A DNA stretch of 12,358 bases from Candidatus Luteimonas excrementigallinarum (GTDB lineage Bacteria > Pseudomonadota > Gammaproteobacteria > Xanthomonadales > Xanthomonadaceae): NCBI GenBank assembly GCA_019115725.1, contig DXCY01000164.1, forward strand, positions 1 through 12,358, in the 5' to 3' direction. Made by a program: the position numbers and the translations under genes. This document shows positions 7,589 to 12,358 of this stretch, piece after piece (positions within the stretch are counted from its first letter, which is position 1; each line of letters opens with the position of its first letter). The notes under the pieces are model-generated. The model did not search any database. It had not been told where the DNA came from and saw nothing but the letters and a program-made list of their open reading frames with translations.

Positions 7589-8218
7589 ATGCCGCGTGCC
7601 CGTCAACAGTCCGAGGCCCGCATCCGTGATCGGCGGCGGCGCCTGGCCCATGAAGCCGCCCGGCTGATGAGCGAGGGCGGAATCAGCGATTTCCGCCAGG
7701 CCAAGCTCAAGGCCGCCAGCCGGCTGGGCATCCAGGATGACGCCTCGCTGCCGCGCAACAGCGAGGTCGAGGAAGCGCTGCGCGAGTACCAGCGCCTGTT
7801 CCACGGGTCCGGACAGGACGAAGCGCTGCGCCAGCGCCGCGAGGCGGCACTGGAGGCGCTGCAGTTCTTCGCTCCATTCCAGCCGCGACTGGTCGGCCCG
7901 GTCCTTGAGGGGACGGCGGATGCCCATTCGCCGGTCTCCCTGCAGCTGTATCCGGAGCATCCGGAGGAGGTGCCGCTGTTCCTGGACGAGCACGGCATCC
8001 CGGCCACCGAGCGCAGCCGCCGGATGCGCCTGGACCGCAGCCGCAGCGGCGATTTCCCGGTATGGACGTTCACTGCCGACGATCTGGAGTTCGATCTGAC
8101 CGTGCTGCCGCAGCTGGCCCTGCGCCAGGCACCGCTGTCGAACGTCGACGAAAAGCCCATGCGCCGCGCCAGCGCCGCCCAGCTTGAAACCCTCATCGAC
8201 GAAACATCCAGCCCGTAG
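7589..8218 (+). CDS. Conserved hypothetical protein, possible degenerate nucleotidyltransferase-like fold
   Basis: Function unknown. The 209-residue product has no signal peptide or membrane segment and should be cytoplasmic. Residues 1-48 are strongly basic and helical (RIRDRRRRLAHEAARLM, then a DFRQAKLKAASRLGI segment). Residues 55-95 are acidic and helical. A compact beta/alpha region follows: RLVGPVLEGTA (100-110), HSPVSLQLYPEHPEEV (113-128), FPVWTFTA (156-163) and FDLTVLP (168-174), ending with RQAPLSNVDEKPMRRA (179-194). The G-x-x-x-G-T-A then H-S-x-V-x-L pattern recalls the GS...SDIDL core of minimal nucleotidyltransferases but lacks the aspartates; this is inference. I recall similar short proteins being labelled Mur ligases in databases, but no Mur ATP-binding motif (GTNGKT type) is present. 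It lies 78 bases after the PBP1A gene, probably in the same transcript, and ends before a strong terminator. Confidence 0.85.
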   Translation: MPRARQQSEARIRDRRRRLAHEAARLMSEGGISDFRQAKLKAASRLGIQDDASLPRNSEVEEALREYQRLFHGSGQDEALRQRREAALEALQFFAPFQPRLVGPVLEGTADAHSPVSLQLYPEHPEEVPLFLDEHGIPATERSRRMRLDRSRSGDFPVWTFTADDLEFDLTVLPQLALRQAPLSNVDEKPMRRASAAQLETLIDETSSP

Positions 8219-8250
8219 AAACGCGCCACCCACACACAGCCGCGGGAAAC

Positions 8251-8280
8251 AAAAACGCCCCGGATGACCGGGGCGTTTTT
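8251..8280. terminator. Bidirectional rho-independent terminator between the hypothetical gene and gltA
   Basis: A 13-base-pair perfect stem: AAAAACGCCCCGG (8251-8263), loop ATGA, CCGGGGCGTTTTT (8268-8280). The G+C-rich core is flanked by A5 and T5, so it works as an intrinsic terminator in both directions. It lies 32 bases after the hypothetical gene stop and 19 bases beyond the gltA stop, serving both convergent genes. Confidence 0.93.
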
Positions 8281-8299
8281 ACAGGCATTGCGCGATGGA

Positions 8300-9589
8300 T
8301 CAGCGCTTGTCGACGGGCACGTAGTCGCGCACGTCCGCGCCGGTGTAGATCTGCCGCGGACGGCCGATCTTGGCTTCCGGATCCACCTGCTGCTCCAGCC
8401 AGTGCGCCACCCAGCCGGCGGTGCGGCCGATGGCGAACATCACCGTGAACATCTCGGTCGGGATCTTCAGCGCCTTGTAGATGATGCCGCTGTAGAAGTC
8501 GACGTTCGGGTACAGCTTGCGCTCGACGAAGTAGTCGTCCTTCAGCGCCGCCTCTTCCAGCTTCATCGCCACTTCCAGCAGCGGATCGTCCACGCCCAGC
8601 TCCTCCAGCACCTTGTGGGTCATCTCGCGGATGATCTTGGCGCGCGGGTCGAAGTTCTTGTACACGCGGTGGCCAAAGCCCATCAGGCGGAAGCCGGAGC
8701 TGCGGTCCTTGGCCTTGGCGATGGCCGATTCGACGTTGTCCGGCGTGCCGATCTCTTCCAGCATCTTCAGCACGGCCTCGTTGGCACCGCCATGCGCCGG
8801 TCCCCACAGGGCGGCAATACCGGCCGAGACGCAGGCGTACGGGTTGGCACCGGTCGAACCCACCAGGCGCACCGTGGAGGTGGAGGCGTTCTGCTCGTGG
8901 TCGGCGTGCAGGATGAACAGCAGATCCAGGGCCTTGGCCACCACCGGGTTCAGCTCAAGCTGCGCGCCCGGCGCCTCGAACATCATGTGCAGGAAGCGGC
9001 TGGAGTAGTCCAGCTCGTTCTTCGGGTAGGCGATCGGCCAGCCGATGGAATAGCGGTAGGCTGCGGCCGCCAGGGTCGGCATCTTGGCGATCAGGCGCAC
9101 GGCGGCCATGCGCCGCTGCTCCGGATCGTTGAGGTCCAGCGTGTCGTGGTAGAACGCGGACAGCGAAGCCACCGAGCCGCACAGCATGGCCATCGGATGC
9201 GCATCGTGGCGGAAGCCGGTGAAGAAGTTCTTCAGCGCCTCGTGCATCATCGTGTGGTGGGTCACTTCATGCTCGAAGCCGGCCATCTGCTCGGCAGTCG
9301 GCAGCTCGCCGTTGATCAGCAGGTACGCCACTTCGAGGAAGCTCGACTTGCCGGCCAGCTGGTCGATCGGATAGCCGCGGTACAGCAGCACGCCTTCGTC
9401 GCCGTCGATGTAGGTGACCGCCGACTTGCAGGAAGCCGTAGCGGTGAAGCCGGAATCGTAGGTAAAGCAGCCGGTCTGCTTGGGCAGCGTGGCAATATCG
9501 ATGCAGGGGTTGCCCAGGGTGCCCTTGAGCACCGGAAGCGTCACCGGCTTGCCGCCGGCGTCCAGCGAGACCTGGTCAAAATCTGACAC
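8300..9589 (-). CDS. gltA: Citrate synthase (type II)
   Basis: Condenses acetyl-CoA and oxaloacetate to citrate, the entry step of the TCA cycle, in the cytoplasm. The 429 residues match the usual length of the hexameric Gram-negative enzyme. Catalytic residues are all present: H266 in GPAHGGANEA, H307 in GFGHRVYKNFDPRAK and D364 in YPNVDFYSG, corresponding to E. coli H264, H305 and D362. The N-terminal beta-rich domain typical of type II, NADH-sensitive enzymes is present (LLYRGYPIDQLA at 68-79). Start is GTG at 9589 with AAGGAG 6 bases upstream. It is monocistronic by layout: a promoter-like element lies about 100 bases upstream and a bidirectional terminator lies beyond the stop. No anomaly is seen in the protein. 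Confidence 0.98.
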   Translation of the reverse strand: MSDFDQVSLDAGGKPVTLPVLKGTLGNPCIDIATLPKQTGCFTYDSGFTATASCKSAVTYIDGDEGVLLYRGYPIDQLAGKSSFLEVAYLLINGELPTAEQMAGFEHEVTHHTMMHEALKNFFTGFRHDAHPMAMLCGSVASLSAFYHDTLDLNDPEQRRMAAVRLIAKMPTLAAAAYRYSIGWPIAYPKNELDYSSRFLHMMFEAPGAQLELNPVVAKALDLLFILHADHEQNASTSTVRLVGSTGANPYACVSAGIAALWGPAHGGANEAVLKMLEEIGTPDNVESAIAKAKDRSSGFRLMGFGHRVYKNFDPRAKIIREMTHKVLEELGVDDPLLEVAMKLEEAALKDDYFVERKLYPNVDFYSGIIYKALKIPTEMFTVMFAIGRTAGWVAHWLEQQVDPEAKIGRPRQIYTGADVRDYVPVDKR

Positions 9590-9595
9590 GGTTCA

Positions 9596-9601
9596 CTCCT
9601 T
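9596..9601 (-). promoter_or_regulatory. gltA ribosome binding site
   Basis: The minus strand reads AAGGAG, 6 bases, then GTG at 9589. This strong Shine-Dalgarno fixes the gltA start at a GTG codon. Confidence 0.8.
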
Positions 9602-9606
9602 TTCAG

Positions 9607-9692
9607 AGCGCTTCGTCATCCAGGGCCGTTGGCCGGGGGAAGCGCTTGTTCGCGTGAGGGGGAAACGGCGGCAGGCGCCACCGCAACGGCCC
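9607..9692 (-). repeat. Inverted repeats in the gltA leader
   Basis: Two nested and crossing repeats occupy the leader. CAACGGCCC (9684-9692) and GGGCCGTTG (9623-9631) are perfect 9-base inverted copies. AAGCGCTT (9640-9647) and AGCGCTT (9607-9613) share a self-complementary core, so in the transcript they could pair with each other over 7 bases. The arms interleave, so the two stems cannot form together except as a pseudoknot. The second stem would end a few bases before the Shine-Dalgarno. The repeats are seen directly; a regulatory role is inference, and chance pairing is plausible in G+C-rich DNA. Confidence 0.35.
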
Positions 9693-9701
9693 ATTATCGC
9701 A
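9693..9701 (-). promoter_or_regulatory. Candidate gltA promoter (extended -10)
   Basis: The minus strand reads TGC followed directly by GATAAT (9698-9693), five of six matches to TATAAT with the TGn extension. No recognisable -35 is found at 16-18 bases, which an extended -10 can tolerate. Transcription would start near 9686, leaving a leader of about 97 bases before the GTG. Confidence 0.5.
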
Positions 9702-9780
9702 CACCGCGCCAGCCGGCCACTGCCTGCCCGGCCGGATCCCGCCTCCCTGCTCCACCCGCGTCCACCCCCGCTGTCCGCCG

Positions 9781-9813
9781 GGGAAACGCAAACGGCCGCC
9801 CAGAGGCGGCCGT
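9781..9813 (-). terminator. Rho-independent terminator of rpmE2
   Basis: On the minus strand a 9-base-pair stem ACGGCCGCC / GGCGGCCGT (9813-9805 and 9800-9792) with a TCTG loop is followed by TTGCGTTT (9791-9784), giving an interrupted U-tail. It sits about 38 bases after the rpmE2 stop and upstream of the gltA promoter, so it separates the two units. There is no T-run in the plus direction. Confidence 0.7.
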
Positions 9814-9824
9814 CGCGGAACACG

Positions 9825-9843
9825 CATCCCGTCGAGCGGGATG
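9825..9843 (-). other. Second hairpin between rpmE2 stop and its terminator
   Basis: CATCCCG (9825-9831) and CGGGATG (9837-9843) form a perfect 7-base-pair stem with a 5-base loop, starting 7 bases past the rpmE2 stop. No T-run adjoins it in either direction. It may stabilise the 3' end of the rpmE2 message or be part of a dispersed intergenic repeat; neither can be decided here. Confidence 0.4.
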
Positions 9844-9850
9844 ACGCTGA

Positions 9851-10099
9851 TTACTTGGCGTAGCGCTTGCGGAACTTGTCGACCCGGCCGCTGGTGTCCA
9901 TGATCTTGTTCTGACCCGTGTAGAACGGGTGCGAAGCCGAGGACACTTCGATCTTGACCAGCGGGTATTCGTTGCCGTCTTCCCACTTGATCGTCTCCTT
10001 CGCGGAGGCGGCCAGGGTGGAACGGGTGAGGATCTTGAAGTCCGAGGTCACGTCCTGGAACACGACCTCGCGGTATTCGGGATGGATTTCGGCCTTCAT
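9851..10099 (-). CDS. rpmE2: Ribosomal protein L31, type B (zinc-independent)
   Basis: L31 bridges the large and small ribosomal subunits. The 82-residue product starts MKAEIHPEYREVVFQD and contains SDFKILTRST (19-28), WEDGNEYPLVKIEVSSASHP (39-58), FYTGQNK (59-65) and the basic end RVDKFRKRYAK. These mark the type B family. It contains no cysteine at all, so the zinc-binding CxxC pair of type A L31 is absent. In species with both forms the type B copy is often Zur-repressed and replaces type A under zinc shortage; whether a type A copy exists here cannot be seen. The ATG has no strong Shine-Dalgarno. It has its own -10 box upstream and a terminator downstream. Confidence 0.97.
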   Translation of the reverse strand: MKAEIHPEYREVVFQDVTSDFKILTRSTLAASAKETIKWEDGNEYPLVKIEVSSASHPFYTGQNKIMDTSGRVDKFRKRYAK

Positions 10100-10128
10100 G
10101 GCGGCACCGGCAATACGGGGAGCCGGGC

Positions 10129-10158
10129 ATTATACCCGCTCTTTTTCCGCAACTGCAA
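10129..10158 (-). promoter_or_regulatory. Candidate rpmE2 promoter
   Basis: The minus strand carries a perfect TATAAT (10134-10129), 29 bases upstream of the rpmE2 ATG, with a weak -35 TTGCAG (10158-10153) at an 18-base spacing. The -10 is framed by GGG and CCC (GGGCATTATACCC on the plus strand), a partly symmetric element that a repressor could occupy. No recognisable Zur-type palindrome is seen. The whole element fits in the 66-base gap behind the nucleoside hydrolase gene. Confidence 0.6.
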
Positions 10159-10165
10159 TGCCCCC

Positions 10166-11101
10166 CTATCCGGCCGCCAGCGCGCCGGCCACCAGGGCTT
10201 CAAAACGCGCCTGGTCATAGCGCATCAGCAGGCGGGCGTTATCGGCGGCCCCGGTCTGGCGCTGCCAGTCCACCACGGTCATGCCGCGGCTGTGGCGGCC
10301 ATCCAGCTCCACCGCCACCGGACGCTCCGGCGTGTCCTGGGCACCTTCCGGCTCCAGCGCCCAGGCCATGGCCAGCGCGTCGGCGGCATACCAGCTGGGG
10401 CCACGACTGTCCGCTGACCAGCGCCGCGTGTAACGCGAGATGGCTTCGTAGAAATCGGCCCGCGGCGTACCCGCCGCCAGCCAGCCGTCCACCCGCTCAT
10501 GCGGCAGGCCATGGGCCACCACGGCCTCCCAGTCGGCCAGATCCAGGTGCGGGAAGCCTTCGAACACGATGTGCGCAGCTTCCGGATCGAAGGCGATGTT
10601 GAACTCGGCTGCCGGCGTGATGTTGCCGCGGGCGGTCACCGCACCGCCCATCACCACCAGCCGCTTGACCCGCTGCGGCAGCGTGGGATCCAGGCGCAGC
10701 GCCAGGGCCAGGTTGGTCAGCGGGCCCAGCGCCACCAGCAACAGCTTGCCGGCATGGGCGTGGGACTGGCGCAGGATCGCCAGCGCCGCGTGCTCCGGGT
10801 CGGCCTGCCGCGTGGGCGGCGCATGGCCCACATCGCCAAAACCGTCCTTGCCGTGGACGTTGGCTGCATCCACGGCCGGATGCAGCAGCGGCGTGGCCGC
10901 ACCGGCATGCACCGGCACCTGGAGCCCGCACAGCTCCACCAGCTTGAGCGCGTTGGCCACGGTGTGCTCCAGGCCCACGTTGCCGGCGGCCACGGTCAGG
11001 CCCACCACGTCGTGGCGCGGGTCGTTGAAGGCCATCAGCAGGGCCAGGGCATCGTCCACGCCCGGGTCGGTGTCAATCAGCAGGGGAATGCGCTCATCCA
11101 T
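10166..11101 (-). CDS. Nucleoside hydrolase family protein, atypical active site
   Basis: Members of this family (IUNH) cleave the N-glycosidic bond of nucleosides to ribose and base, in salvage. The 311 residues carry the calcium/ribose-binding Asp cluster DTDPGVDDA (10-18), AAGN (38-41), LGPLTNLALAL (125-135), VMGGAV (150-155) and EFNIAFDPEAA (166-176). The C-terminal metal-binding aspartate appears as D241 in YAADALAMAWALEP, but the residue before it is alanine, where the well-studied parasite enzyme has the catalytic H241. The stretch LDLADWE also replaces the common GLDVT motif. The substrate is therefore unclear. I prefer the ATG at 11101 because IPLLIDTDPG then follows as in the family and GGAGAAG lies upstream; TTG at 11140 and ATG at 11119 are possible. 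It lies 47 bases after recG, probably cotranscribed. No terminator separates it from rpmE2. Confidence 0.9.
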   Translation of the reverse strand: MDERIPLLIDTDPGVDDALALLMAFNDPRHDVVGLTVAAGNVGLEHTVANALKLVELCGLQVPVHAGAATPLLHPAVDAANVHGKDGFGDVGHAPPTRQADPEHAALAILRQSHAHAGKLLLVALGPLTNLALALRLDPTLPQRVKRLVVMGGAVTARGNITPAAEFNIAFDPEAAHIVFEGFPHLDLADWEAVVAHGLPHERVDGWLAAGTPRADFYEAISRYTRRWSADSRGPSWYAADALAMAWALEPEGAQDTPERPVAVELDGRHSRGMTVVDWQRQTGAADNARLLMRYDQARFEALVAGALAAG

Positions 11102-11148
11102 GGGGTCAGTCTTCTCCATGCGGCGCGGGGCCGCGTGCAAATGGGTTC

Positions 11149-12358
<1,210 letters not shown>

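Noticed and set aside
8264..9586. A 440-codon open frame on the plus strand opposite gltA
   Set aside because: The opposite strand encodes an intact citrate synthase with all catalytic residues. The antisense product is rich in H, R, Q and V and resembles no family.
10129..10134. Possible Zur box at the rpmE2 promoter
   Set aside because: The A+T core is a plain TATAAT, and the flanks do not form the long palindrome expected of gammaproteobacterial Zur sites.
11102..11140. TTG (11140) and ATG (11119) as nucleoside hydrolase starts
   Set aside because: They add residues absent from the family N-terminus, and neither has a Shine-Dalgarno. The ATG at 11101 has GGAGAAG upstream, although the spacing is somewhat long.

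Overview
The window is ordinary chromosomal core sequence from a high-G+C gammaproteobacterium. A divergent pilMNOPQ / PBP1A pair is typical of gammaproteobacteria with type IV pili. The protein sequences (PilQ, PBP1A, citrate synthase, type B L31), together with the short protein between PBP1A and citrate synthase, look most like Xanthomonadaceae/Lysobacteraceae (Xanthomonas, Stenotrophomonas, Lysobacter, Luteimonas group). The family placement is inference from remembered sequence character; I do not assign a genus. No mobile element, integrase, CRISPR array, tRNA or rRNA is visible, and codon use looks uniform throughout.

Left part (1-4749, minus strand): the type IV pilus alignment operon pilM-pilN-pilO-pilP-pilQ, read right to left. 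PilM (cytoplasmic actin-like), PilN and PilO (single-span inner-membrane proteins) and PilP (lipoprotein) connect the inner-membrane motor to the PilQ secretin pore in the outer membrane. The genes are tightly coupled: pilM/pilN share one base, pilN/pilO overlap by GTGA, pilO/pilP are 1 base apart, and pilP/pilQ are 44 bases apart. pilQ runs off the left edge, missing roughly its last 45 codons.

Middle part (4750-8280): a 223-base divergent intergenic region holds promoter-like sequences for both directions. On the plus strand follows mrcA/ponA (bifunctional PBP1A, 845 aa), then a 209-aa conserved hypothetical protein. A strong bidirectional hairpin terminator closes this block against the convergent gltA.

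Right part (8281-12358, minus strand): gltA (type II citrate synthase) with its own promoter-like element and an approximately 100-base leader containing inverted repeats; rpmE2 (zinc-free type B ribosomal protein L31) with its own promoter-like -10 and a downstream hairpin terminator; a nucleoside hydrolase-like gene; and the C-terminal two-thirds of recG, which enters from the right edge. recG and the hydrolase are only 47 bases apart and probably share a transcript.

No new biological system is evident. The points most worth a second look are the nucleoside hydrolase lacking the usual catalytic histidine, the uncharacterised 209-aa protein with a possible degenerate nucleotidyltransferase-like motif, the competing inverted repeats in the gltA leader, and a PilQ with only one visible AMIN domain.
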